DNA of 64,000 nucleotides from Prolixibacteraceae bacterium. Lineage in GTDB: Bacteria; Bacteroidota; Bacteroidia; Bacteroidales; Prolixibacteraceae. Shown here one piece after another: positions 26,733 to 36,251 of the stretch. Under the pieces are notes generated by a model that had not been told where the DNA came from, ran no database searches, and saw only the letters and a program-made list of their open reading frames with translations. Positions within the stretch are counted from its first letter, which is position 1. Every line of letters starts with the position of its first letter. The DNA lies in NCBI GenBank assembly GCA_019856515.1, contig CP082230.1:2108001-2172000 (forward strand). Direction: 5' to 3'. Made by a program: the position numbers and the translations under genes.

Positions 26733-28355
26733 TTACAAGTTCCAGTTGTCCTCAATAATCTTTTTAAGGTCAGGATAGTTGTTATCCTCTTCATTAAGTG
26801 CCTTACGTTTGTTTTTCAGACGGACTTTTAGATCTTTGATAACTGAAGCATATTTAGGGTCATCATATCGATTAACCATTTCGCCTGGATCTTTCTGCAG
26901 GTCGTAGAATTCCCATGCTACTGGCGTTTGATATTTAGGCATCGCACTTAAACCTTTTTTTCCTGTTTTTCTTTTCTTGTAATCTTTTCCATAAAAAAGA
27001 ATCAGCTTATAACGCTTTGTTCGGATACCAAAATGGGCTGGATTACAATGGTGTGCCATATGCATCCAATAGCGATAATAAGTTTCTTGTTGCCATCCAT
27101 TAGGCTCCTCTCCTGTTTCTAGGATAGACTTAAAGCTGTGGCCTTGCATCTTGCTAGGAACTTTACCACCTGCCATATCAATGATCGTTGGGGCGAAGTC
27201 AGTGTTATTGATGATCGCATCGGTCACTGTTTTGGGTTTGATTGTTTTCGGATAACGTACCATAAATGGCATTCTCATAGACTCTTCGTAGATCCAACGC
27301 TTATCGATATAGTCATGTTCTCCCAAGTTAAACCCCTGGTCCCCAGTATAAATAATGATGGTATTATCCATTAAATCGTTCTTTTCCAAGTAGTCGAATA
27401 GACGTTTTACATTATCATCTACCCCTTTGACACATCTCAAGTAACGTTTAAGATACTCTTGGTACGCTTGGTGTTTATACTCAAGATCAGATAATGACTT
27501 ATCAGTTCTCATGTGTCGCCCCATATTACGCATTATATTGCGACGGCCTACACTCGTACCGATGGTGTCACGTAGTTGATCATTCACACCACGTGTTGCT
27601 ACAGACCCATGATCAGGGCAGTAATAGAGACTAGAGGGTTCAGGGATAAAGGTGTCTTCTAAGTAGTCCTTATACTTAGGGTTGAATTCGAATAGATCAT
27701 GCGGTGCTTTAAAGTGATGCAGTAGTAGAAATGGTTTACTTTTATCTCTTTGGTTCTCTAACCAATCGAGTGAGATATCGGTGATAACATCAGAAGAGTG
27801 TCCTTTATAAATTCGCCCTTCAATGTACTCATTCTTATAACCTTTCTTTCCATACTCTTCTCTAGTCACACGATCATTTGATCCTTTCTCTTGAAGAACA
27901 GGATCGAAATATCGTCCTTGTCCTGGGAGAACATTGTAATAATCAAAAGCCTCAGGCTTGGTGTGAAGGTGCCATTTTCCAATAATTGCTGTTTGGTACC
28001 CTAGTTTTTTCATCTCTAAAGGGAGATACTGTCTTTCGACGGGAAGCTTTGATCCTAGATCTAATGCACCATTGGTTTGACTATACTGTCCTGTAATAAT
28101 ACAAGCTCTTGAAGGAGTACAGATCGAGTTTGTACAGAAGGCATTCTCAAAACGGATGCCCTCTTCAGCGATTCTATCAATCGTTGGGGTTGGGTTTAGA
28201 GGGGCTAGACGACTATGGTATGCACCAATCGCTTGGCTAGTATGGTCGTCTGACATAATAAAAAGAATGTTTGGACGCTTACTTTTCTTTTTGGCTATCG
28301 CACCAAAAGAAAACATTAGCAGACCTGAAATCAATATCAAGTTTTTCCTATTCAT
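26733..28355 (-). CDS. Family S1 sulfatase, Cys-type formylglycine enzyme
   Basis: This is an exported sulfatase expected to remove sulfate esters from polysaccharide. It has a signal peptide (residues 1-21), then the metal-binding ILFIMSDDH (about 30-38), and the modification motif C79-T-P-S-R83, whose Cys79 must be oxidised to formylglycine by an anSME-type enzyme. Other catalytic-site segments are GKWHLHTKP (about 136-144), HHFKAPHDLFEF (about 215-226), and IIYTGDQGFNLGEH (about 345-358). A DUF4976-like C-terminal region ends at residue 540. It is divergent from the GH29 fucosidase gene, so the two probably act on the same sulfated fucose-rich glycan. The subfamily (S1_x) cannot be fixed by eye. 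Confidence 0.93.
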   Translation of the reverse strand: MNRKNLILISGLLMFSFGAIAKKKSKRPNILFIMSDDHTSQAIGAYHSRLAPLNPTPTIDRIAEEGIRFENAFCTNSICTPSRACIITGQYSQTNGALDLGSKLPVERQYLPLEMKKLGYQTAIIGKWHLHTKPEAFDYYNVLPGQGRYFDPVLQEKGSNDRVTREEYGKKGYKNEYIEGRIYKGHSSDVITDISLDWLENQRDKSKPFLLLHHFKAPHDLFEFNPKYKDYLEDTFIPEPSSLYYCPDHGSVATRGVNDQLRDTIGTSVGRRNIMRNMGRHMRTDKSLSDLEYKHQAYQEYLKRYLRCVKGVDDNVKRLFDYLEKNDLMDNTIIIYTGDQGFNLGEHDYIDKRWIYEESMRMPFMVRYPKTIKPKTVTDAIINNTDFAPTIIDMAGGKVPSKMQGHSFKSILETGEEPNGWQQETYYRYWMHMAHHCNPAHFGIRTKRYKLILFYGKDYKKRKTGKKGLSAMPKYQTPVAWEFYDLQKDPGEMVNRYDDPKYASVIKDLKVRLKNKRKALNEEDNNYPDLKKIIEDNWNL

Positions 28356-28740
28356 AGTTTATCTTCTTTGTTATTGTTATGGTTTAATTCTCGTTGACAA
28401 TATTATAGTTTAAAGTATAACATACGTAACACATAACGCCCAATCAATAGCATATACAATGCAATTCAACATACCTTAAATTCAATGCATATAAATATCA
28501 TACTAGAGGAGTTTCACATTCCCAATATCACATTGGATGTCTAGGGAAAGGTTTATTTTTTAAATCTTTTCTCCTCTATTCTCCACCTGGTACGACTTCA
28601 ATATATGGTCGATGATTAAAATTAAATATTATTCATAATAGTTTATTATTCAATTTATTTCTAAATTACACATATTCATTTCAATCGATTGAAATGAATG
28701 TAACTAAATCTATTTTAAATTCAAACTAATGTAAATAAAA
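28356..28740. other. Divergent promoter region, sulfatase / fucosidase
   Basis: This 385-base AT-rich region between divergent starts has no gene. Its main feature is a 26-bp perfect palindrome listed separately. I found no exact TAnnTTTG promoter element on either strand near the starts. Confidence 0.5.
28674..28699. promoter_or_regulatory. 26-bp perfect palindrome, candidate operator
   Basis: attcatttcaatc is followed directly by its reverse complement. The palindrome ends 41 bases before the GH29 start codon, in the divergent control region. There is no loop, so it is better suited to binding a dimeric regulator than to forming an RNA terminator. Confidence 0.65.
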
Positions 28741-30366
28741 ATGAAACATTGTAGATTACAAACCTATGTCCTTGCACTTTGTTTTATGGCTTTCGGTCAT
28801 ATCACACATGGCAAAAAGAAAATAACTACTCCTGAAAACCCAACATGGGAAGAGGTTACGAAGAATTATGAATTTCCCACATGGTTTACAGAGGCCCGCT
28901 TTGGTATTTGGCTTCATTGGGGTGCACAAACACAACCATCAAAAGGAGGTGGATGGTATGCACGACATATGTATCAGGAGGATGTTGGTAGAGAAAAATG
29001 GGGAAAGAATGCTTATGCATATCACAATAAGACCTATGGTCACCCTTCTGAGGTTGGATTCAAAGATGTTGCCAATGCATGGAAGGCAGAAAACCTTGAT
29101 GCGAATAAATTAACCAAATATTTTAAGAGTATTGGGGCTAAATATTTAATGGTGTTATCGAGTCATCATGATCACTTCGATAACTTCGCCTCAACATACC
29201 ATCCTTGGAACTCCGTTAATGTTGGGCCTCACAGAGATATCATTGGAGAGTTTAATAAGGCTGCAAAGAGATATCATATACCTTATTGTGTAAGTTCTCA
29301 TGATGATCGTTACAAAAGGTGGTGGTTACCAGCGTTTGGTTCTGATAAAAGTGGTCCTAAGAAAGGTGTCCATTATGATGGGTATATGACCAAAGAGGAT
29401 GGTATAGGCAAATGGTGGGAAGGATTAGATCCAGCAGATCTATATGGGGTACCACCTGAAAAGCGAACTCCAGCATGGCACAAAAAAGTGGACCAAAATT
29501 GGTTAGATCGCCATACTGAGTTGGTCACTAAATATGATGTAGACATGCTATGGTTTGATGGTCATGAGTTTCCATATGACAGTTATGGAAAGGAACTATG
29601 TCGTAGATTCTACTACAATAGCATGAAGAAGAGTGGCAAGGTTAATGTTGTTGTTGCTGGTAAGTTTCGTAACGAACCTGCGACAGTAAAAGATGTAGAG
29701 CGAGGTGGAACCAATGAGATTCTTCGCGTACCTTGGCAAGGAACGCTTACTTTCGGTTCTTGGTTCTACAAAGAAGATAAAGAAATTCGTCATAATACTA
29801 GAACGGTTATTGAGAACATGGCGGATATTATCAGCAAAAATGGTAATCTTTTGTTGAATGTAGAGTTATATCCTGATGGTACAATTCCTCCATCACACAA
29901 ACTTATACTTGATGAAGTGGGACAGTGGATACATACCAATAAGGAGGCTATCTATGCCAGTAAACCATGGAGTGTATATGGAGACAATCTGGGTTCGACC
30001 AGAATGGTTTCTAAAGATGGTGGTCAGATTGGAGAAGTTAATTTGGCTGATTTGAAAAAGAACAAGAAGAAAGAACATTTTAATGCACGAACGAAGTCAT
30101 CTCCAGCATATGGCAATGATGAAGTACGCTTTACAACCAAAGGAGACCACCTTTATATGTTTGTATTGAATCCAGCGGAAGGTGATATCGAGATTCCTTC
30201 TTTGGGTTTCGCGTCATTAAAAGATAAAGAAGCAATCCGTTCGATTAAGATGCTTGGAGGGCATAAAGTCCAGTTTAAGCAGAAGCAAGATAAGTTGGTT
30301 TTATCAGTACCGAATAAGAGACCAAACAACTATTGTGCAGTATTTAGAATTGATGGATTGCTATAG
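28741..30366 (+). CDS. GH29 alpha-L-fucosidase
   Basis: This exported glycoside hydrolase would release alpha-L-fucose with retention. It has a signal peptide (1-24), then the GH29 catalytic domain: WFTEARFGIWLHWGAQ (about 44-59), YLMVLSSHHDHFDNF (about 136-150, the metal-free substrate pocket His-His), and VDMLWFDGHEF with the predicted nucleophile Asp273. A C-terminal beta-sandwich follows (about 400-541). The general acid is not obvious from sequence, as usual in GH29. It faces a sulfatase gene across a shared control region. The signal ends in GK-K-K without a lipobox, so it is predicted to be periplasmic or secreted. Confidence 0.92.
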   Translation: MKHCRLQTYVLALCFMAFGHITHGKKKITTPENPTWEEVTKNYEFPTWFTEARFGIWLHWGAQTQPSKGGGWYARHMYQEDVGREKWGKNAYAYHNKTYGHPSEVGFKDVANAWKAENLDANKLTKYFKSIGAKYLMVLSSHHDHFDNFASTYHPWNSVNVGPHRDIIGEFNKAAKRYHIPYCVSSHDDRYKRWWLPAFGSDKSGPKKGVHYDGYMTKEDGIGKWWEGLDPADLYGVPPEKRTPAWHKKVDQNWLDRHTELVTKYDVDMLWFDGHEFPYDSYGKELCRRFYYNSMKKSGKVNVVVAGKFRNEPATVKDVERGGTNEILRVPWQGTLTFGSWFYKEDKEIRHNTRTVIENMADIISKNGNLLLNVELYPDGTIPPSHKLILDEVGQWIHTNKEAIYASKPWSVYGDNLGSTRMVSKDGGQIGEVNLADLKKNKKKEHFNARTKSSPAYGNDEVRFTTKGDHLYMFVLNPAEGDIEIPSLGFASLKDKEAIRSIKMLGGHKVQFKQKQDKLVLSVPNKRPNNYCAVFRIDGLL

Positions 30367-30539
30367 TTTAAGTGTTTTGAGATAGAGGTATTCTAAATTT
30401 AACTTAGAGACTCTCTGTGATATTAACACGATGAACCTCATAAAGGTTGGGGGGGAGTATTGGAAGGTTCGAGTAAATATTTCAGTACTTCTGCCCTATT
30501 CACATCACCTATTTTATTTGTGGTAAGATGTAAAAAAAG

Positions 30540-30582
30540 AAGGTGTTCTTCCCACGATATGAGGAAGAACACCTTTATTTTT
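30540..30582. terminator. Bidirectional terminator between fucosidase and LRR gene
   Basis: aaggtgttcttcc (30540-30552) pairs with ggaagaacacctt (30563-30575), a 13-bp perfect stem with an A-run before and a T-rich tract after. It can end both convergent transcripts. Confidence 0.88.
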
Positions 30583-30658
30583 TATCTATATCAGCAGTGA
30601 TACCAATTAAATTATTTCATCATTCAATTGGTATGTTTGCCAATCGTAGATAAACCGA

Positions 30659-33600
30659 TTAACGTTTTAGGACATGTACTGATCCATCTTTAAAGGTAAG
30701 ACGTATTAATAGCAGCGATGTCTCTTTACATGGAATAGCTACCGTAGTGCTATTGCATTCATGTTCGTAAAGCTTTATTCCTAATATATTAAACGCTTCT
30801 ACTCTCTTAAGGTCATCCGCATTGTCAATATGGATAACACCATCTTTCACATAGGCTTTCACATCAGCAGATGTAGATAGATTGACATCCGTTGAGATCT
30901 TCCCCATTCTGAACTGCGACCATAGGGCGTGTGCTCTGTAATCGCTAATGGCTCTATTAGGTACAGTCAATAGTATATCTCCCACCATCGACATATCAAA
31001 ACTATTATTGTATAGTGTTGGAGGAGTTACGGCATCACATATCACCTGATCAATAGACCATAAGCCATCGAATATCTCTGCCGGTACTTCAGTAAGAGTA
31101 GAAGGGAGATGGAGGGTACCCATTGTCTCATAGAATGTGGTTTTCTGACCAACACAGAACTTTAGTACTTTGTAAGCTTTCTCCCCAAATCCAATACCAT
31201 AATCATCTACTTCATTAATCATATATGCTCTTGTCTTGTAGTCGATAGATGTGATGCCCTCTTGGAAAGTTACATCAGATAAGTATGGACAAGATGCAAA
31301 AGCTGCAAAGCCGATCGACTTGATGGTATTCGGAATGACTAGATCTCCTCTAAGTTCTCCACAAGAGTAGAAAGCAGCTGGTCCAACCACTTTGATATGG
31401 TTCAAGAAGCTAACGAATCCACCCATATTGTAACAGCCTGCAAATGTAGCTAGTCCAACAGTCTCTAATCGAGCCTGGTCACCTATAATCAATTCTCTGA
31501 TGTTCTGACAGTAGTAGAAAGCGAAGTTATCAATAGTTTTAATTTTGGATGGTGAGGCAAATCTAAGTACACCATTTAATCCTTTACATTGAGAGAAAGC
31601 AAATTCACCAACTCGTTCCACGCCTGCTGGAATAGTTAAGCTTCCTGACAATCTAGTACAACCATGGAAAGCCTCATCATCGATCAAAGTCAAAGCAGAA
31701 TTGTCTCCAAAATTAAGGGGCCCATTAATTCCTGTACATTGACAAAATGCATAAGCACCGATTGATGCTACAGTCGAAGGAATATTAATGGCTCCAGTCA
31801 TCTCGATACAGTTATCGAAAGCGAAATCTTCGATAACTCGTAGTTTGTTCGGGAATATCACTTCTCCTTTAAGTGCATTAGCAACTGCTGCACCACTCGA
31901 CCTTTTGGCCGACTCACTGAAAGCCCTATCACCAATTGCCAAGACATCTTTACCATTAATTTGGTTTGGAATAGCTAGACCATCATTAGGAAGAGTTCCT
32001 GTGAAACCTGTAATTTTTAATCCCTCTTCATGGATAGATCCATTATCATAAGTATAAGCTTCCGTCTTCCAAGCAAAGGAAGGTGTTACCACTGTTTTCA
32101 ATGAAGCAAATTCACTCCAACCTGTCGCTTTAGCATAAGTGATTTTACTAGGAACGTCAAGTTTCGCATTTGCATATACATCTGAAGTAAACAGAGCAAC
32201 TTCAATCCTAGGAGGAAGAGGGTTTGCAGAGGTGATAGCGGTGATTTTTGTACAACCATCAAAGATCCCTGTGTCTATAGAAACGACGCTGTTACCAAAT
32301 GTAACGTTCTTCAATGTGTTCGGCAACGAACTGTCTTGATTGAAGAGTGCATTATACTCATTAGTACCTGTAACATGTCCTTTATCACCTCTATTGTCCA
32401 CCAAATACTTCACCACCGTTTTATCAACGAACTCCACTCTTTTGACTCCATCAGGAATCGTTAAGGAGGTAATATTCGTTGCATGGAAAACACCGAAACT
32501 TAGCTTCTGAAGTGTATTAGGTAGGATGACCTCATCGGCTAGTGCACTACAACCTGAGTAAGCACCACCACCGATCTCAGTTACTCCTGTAGGGATCTCT
32601 AGAGTTCCTGAAATACTAGCGCAGCCTGCAAAGCTCATGTGACCAATTTTAGTCAATTTAGAACCTGCGGCAAAAGTGAGAGCTGTGATATTCTTACAGT
32701 TTAAGAAACTGACATCCCCAATCTCTGTAATAGAGGCAGGAATATGTAGTGTCCCTGTTAAATTTGTACTTCCAAGAAATGCACTCTTCTGGATTATCTC
32801 AACGCCTTCAGAGATCGTTAGTGTTCCATTTAAACCAGTACAGTAACCGAAAGAATATGGCTCCAACTTAGATACTCCAGAAGGAATTGTCAAATCACCA
32901 GTAAAGCCAATACAGTCTTGAAATGCTTCATGAGCGATTATTTCCAATGATGACGGTAGATTAATCGACCCCGTCATATTAGCACAGCCTTTAAAGGCCT
33001 TGTATTTAATCGTTTTCAACTGTGATCCATTCTCAAAGATAAGTTGTCCTGATAATCCAGTACAATCTTTGAATGAAGACAGACCAATGGATACCACTGT
33101 GGCTGGAATCGTCAGGTCTCCTGTTAGATTACGACATGAACTAAAAACTTGATCTTCGATAACCCTTAAACGATTAGGGAGTATCAATCGTCCTTTTATC
33201 TTCGATGAATAGCTAAAAGCTAGATCACCGATAGCCAATACAGGTTTCCCATTAATCGTATTTGGAATGGTAAAATCATCCGTAACTTGTTTACCACTAT
33301 ATCCAGTAACTTTTAACCCCTCTTCATGGGTTGTTCCATTGTCAAACACATATGGCTCTGTCTCCCAATTTGAATTTTGAAGGACACTCTTTAATGCCTC
33401 AAATCTCTTCCAACCATTAGCTGTGGCATACTGCTTAGGTGTAGGAACTGTTAGGCTTGCTACTCTATATACCTGCGAAGAGAAAAAGTCATTATGAATT
33501 GCTGGAGGGGTAGTGTTACGACTCTCTATCTTTCTTATATTTGGACAGTTATTAAATAGACCAAGGTCTAAAGAGTTAAGGTCACTACCCATGATTACTT

Positions 33601-36070
33601 TGTCCATAATCATAGGGAAGGTATTGATCTTAGCACTTAAATTCTTAAAGACAAGTGTTTGTGTAAAGAAATCTCCTAGTATATTTTCATTTAAGGATTT
33701 CTCAAACGTAGATTTATCTATATACTCAAGTCTTGTCACACCATCAGGAATTGTTACAGAGCTAAGCTTTGTAGCCTCAAATGCACCAAAACCAAGAGCT
33801 TCAATTCCTGTTGGTAAAGTGATATCCACTGGTAAGTTCATACAACCGAAGAAAGCTGCTCCTCCGATCTTAGCGACACTATTTGGCAGATCGAATGTAC
33901 CAGACAATTGACCACAACTAGCAAAAGCCATGTGACCTATTTGAGTTAAATTGGATAATGAAGCAAACTCTAGACGGGTTAAACCAAAACAACCCATAAA
34001 TGCACCCGTCTCGATTTGGTGAACAGTCGATGGAATTGTTAATGTTCCAGATAAGCTACTACACTCTAAGAATGCTCCATCCTTAATCTGTTCTACACCC
34101 TCAGACAGGGTTAATGATCCTTCTAAAGAGGAGCAGTAAGCAAAGCTCAACGCTCCTATTTCGTGAACACTTGCAGGGATAGTTAGATTACCTGTTAACC
34201 CACTACAAGCAAAGAAGGCCTGCTGACCAATCTTTGTAAGGCTTTGTGGCAATATCAAATTACCAGTCATGCTACTACACAGATGGAAAGCCTTTACCCC
34301 AATCTCTTGGAGTTTAGAACCTGCTTCTATCACGAAGTTATTGTTACTACATCCAGTAAATGCACCATTTCCAATCGAGATAACTGAGGCTGGAATCGAT
34401 ATTGATCCCGAGATATTTGAACAGTCGCTAAAAGCATTGTCTTCAATAACACGAAGTGTTGTAGGAAGAGTTACTGCTCCTTTTAATTCTATATTCGAAG
34501 CAAATAGATTCTGGCCAATAGCTAAAACCTTCTGTCCATTAATCATGTCTGGAATAACAAGATTAGATAGGTCAAAACTACCATTATATGTAACAACTTT
34601 CACCCCATTCTCGTGGATAGATCCTTTGTTGTATTCATATGCCTCTACTTGCCACACATCTGGTTTTACCACCTTCTTAAGAGACTCAAACTCTTTCCAT
34701 CCTGTTGCTGCTGCATAAGCCTTTTCATCCTTTACAACCACATTTGACTTACTGTATATATCCTTATTGAAACATGCTTTTTCAATCGTTGGGACTATAG
34801 GATTATTACTTGTGATAGTAGCGATGTTTTGGATCTGATTAAACATACCTGATTCAATAGAGGTCACGTTTTCACCAAAAGTCACATTATCTAGTGTCGA
34901 GCAGAATGTACGACCACTTGACAACAACTCCACATAACATTTAGTACTAATAATATGGTTGCGATCGCCTCGATGTGAGATTGTCTCTACCAGTTGTTCT
35001 TTAGTGAAAAAAGAGATATCGGTCACCCCATTAGGGAAGGTGAAATTTTTAATTTCGGTTTCTGAGAAAGCACCATATCCTAACTCTTTTAGCCCATTGG
35101 GGAATACAAAATCCTTTGTTAGTTGGCTACATCTGGCAAAACATCCAGCCCCAATTTTTGTAATCTTATTGGATAGACTATTAATCTTAGCCAACGATGT
35201 ACAGCCTATAAAGGCAAGGTGTCCCAAAGAAGCTGTTTGTGAAAAGTCAGCAAATGTAATTCCTTCTAATCTTACACAATTCATGAAACTAGCATCCCCA
35301 ATAGCTGTGATAGAAGAAGGAACGTATAAGTAACCTGAAAGATTCGAACATCCAAGAAATGCACTCTTTTGGATCTCTTTAACTCCTTCAGCCAGACGAA
35401 CACCTTCCAAAGCAGAACAATACCCAAAAGTATAAGGCTCGATCTTCTTGACACGTCCAGGGATATTTACAACACCTCTTAGACCACTACAGTCTTGGAA
35501 AGCTTCAGGGCCAATGTTAGTTAACCCCAATGGCATATCTATAATTTCTTTTAATCCAGTACAGTTTTTGAAAGCTCCCTTACCAATAATCTTTAAGTCA
35601 TGGTATAAACCTAGATGAAGAACCCCATCGAAACCAGTACATCTCTCAAAAGCTCCCTTACCGATAATTTGAACTGATGAAGGGATCACAATGCTGCCAG
35701 TGAAATTATAGCACCCATTAAATGCATCATCTTCAATTACCCCTAGTCCTTCAGGTAATTGCAATGGACCTTTTGACATCGATACACCTTTAAATACATT
35801 TGATCCGATAGCTACGACAGTACCACCAGGAACTTCTGAAGGAATCTTAATTCCTTCTCTGTTATCACTTCCAATATAACGAACTAGTTTTATACCACGG
35901 ACATGGATATCTCCTTTATCATATTGATAGCGTTCTGTTTCCCATTGAGGGATAGAGTGAATCCCGAGAGATATTCCTGAGGGATCTTCTTTGAGATCAC
36001 CTCGATCTTGCGCCCATCCTGAAAGGGCAAGGGACATCATTAATAGTAAAGTGTAGAGTTTTTTCATCAT
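30659..36070 (-). CDS. Giant BspA-like leucine-rich-repeat surface protein (1803 aa)
   Basis: This is a secreted or surface LRR_5 (BspA/TpLRR) protein with a signal peptide (1-20, ending GWAQ). The body is made of four modules of about 430 residues beginning near 43, 473, 901 and 1334. Each opens with a W-x-x-E-x-Y-x-Y/F-(D/N)-x-G-x-x-H strand and G-K-x-V-L-A-I-G, continues with about ten 23-residue LRRs (consensus L-x-I-P-x-x-V-x-x-I-G-x-x-A-F-x-x-C), and closes with a P-P-x-I ... A-x-G-W-x-x-F segment. The C-terminal 75 residues (VEAFNILGIKLYEHE ... DGSVHVLKR) resemble a type IX secretion sorting domain. BspA proteins mediate adhesion to host proteins or other cells; binding here is unknown. 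A larger paralogue lies directly upstream, separated by a hairpin. Confidence 0.88.
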   Translation of the reverse strand: MMKKLYTLLLMMSLALSGWAQDRGDLKEDPSGISLGIHSIPQWETERYQYDKGDIHVRGIKLVRYIGSDNREGIKIPSEVPGGTVVAIGSNVFKGVSMSKGPLQLPEGLGVIEDDAFNGCYNFTGSIVIPSSVQIIGKGAFERCTGFDGVLHLGLYHDLKIIGKGAFKNCTGLKEIIDMPLGLTNIGPEAFQDCSGLRGVVNIPGRVKKIEPYTFGYCSALEGVRLAEGVKEIQKSAFLGCSNLSGYLYVPSSITAIGDASFMNCVRLEGITFADFSQTASLGHLAFIGCTSLAKINSLSNKITKIGAGCFARCSQLTKDFVFPNGLKELGYGAFSETEIKNFTFPNGVTDISFFTKEQLVETISHRGDRNHIISTKCYVELLSSGRTFCSTLDNVTFGENVTSIESGMFNQIQNIATITSNNPIVPTIEKACFNKDIYSKSNVVVKDEKAYAAATGWKEFESLKKVVKPDVWQVEAYEYNKGSIHENGVKVVTYNGSFDLSNLVIPDMINGQKVLAIGQNLFASNIELKGAVTLPTTLRVIEDNAFSDCSNISGSISIPASVISIGNGAFTGCSNNNFVIEAGSKLQEIGVKAFHLCSSMTGNLILPQSLTKIGQQAFFACSGLTGNLTIPASVHEIGALSFAYCSSLEGSLTLSEGVEQIKDGAFLECSSLSGTLTIPSTVHQIETGAFMGCFGLTRLEFASLSNLTQIGHMAFASCGQLSGTFDLPNSVAKIGGAAFFGCMNLPVDITLPTGIEALGFGAFEATKLSSVTIPDGVTRLEYIDKSTFEKSLNENILGDFFTQTLVFKNLSAKINTFPMIMDKVIMGSDLNSLDLGLFNNCPNIRKIESRNTTPPAIHNDFFSSQVYRVASLTVPTPKQYATANGWKRFEALKSVLQNSNWETEPYVFDNGTTHEEGLKVTGYSGKQVTDDFTIPNTINGKPVLAIGDLAFSYSSKIKGRLILPNRLRVIEDQVFSSCRNLTGDLTIPATVVSIGLSSFKDCTGLSGQLIFENGSQLKTIKYKAFKGCANMTGSINLPSSLEIIAHEAFQDCIGFTGDLTIPSGVSKLEPYSFGYCTGLNGTLTISEGVEIIQKSAFLGSTNLTGTLHIPASITEIGDVSFLNCKNITALTFAAGSKLTKIGHMSFAGCASISGTLEIPTGVTEIGGGAYSGCSALADEVILPNTLQKLSFGVFHATNITSLTIPDGVKRVEFVDKTVVKYLVDNRGDKGHVTGTNEYNALFNQDSSLPNTLKNVTFGNSVVSIDTGIFDGCTKITAITSANPLPPRIEVALFTSDVYANAKLDVPSKITYAKATGWSEFASLKTVVTPSFAWKTEAYTYDNGSIHEEGLKITGFTGTLPNDGLAIPNQINGKDVLAIGDRAFSESAKRSSGAAVANALKGEVIFPNKLRVIEDFAFDNCIEMTGAINIPSTVASIGAYAFCQCTGINGPLNFGDNSALTLIDDEAFHGCTRLSGSLTIPAGVERVGEFAFSQCKGLNGVLRFASPSKIKTIDNFAFYYCQNIRELIIGDQARLETVGLATFAGCYNMGGFVSFLNHIKVVGPAAFYSCGELRGDLVIPNTIKSIGFAAFASCPYLSDVTFQEGITSIDYKTRAYMINEVDDYGIGFGEKAYKVLKFCVGQKTTFYETMGTLHLPSTLTEVPAEIFDGLWSIDQVICDAVTPPTLYNNSFDMSMVGDILLTVPNRAISDYRAHALWSQFRMGKISTDVNLSTSADVKAYVKDGVIHIDNADDLKRVEAFNILGIKLYEHECNSTTVAIPCKETSLLLIRLTFKDGSVHVLKR

Positions 36071-36197
36071 AGATTTATTATTTATTTATATAAGGTTGAT
36101 TCAAAAAGAATAGGGCTAGAACTGAACCTATTACATAAGAATAACCATACCTCAATATCTTTTGAGTCAAATGACCTATTATGTTTTAAAGAAATAT

Positions 36198-36232
36198 GGA
36201 GTTCTTCAAAATAGAATATCATGAAGAACTCC
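36198..36232 (-). terminator. Hairpin terminator between the two LRR genes
   Basis: ggagttcttca pairs with tgaagaactcc (11 bp) around 13 bases; on the minus strand a T-rich tract follows. It lies 20 bases after the stop of the larger LRR gene, so the two paralogues are probably separate transcripts. Confidence 0.65.
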
Positions 36233-36251
36233 CTTATGTTATAACAATGAC

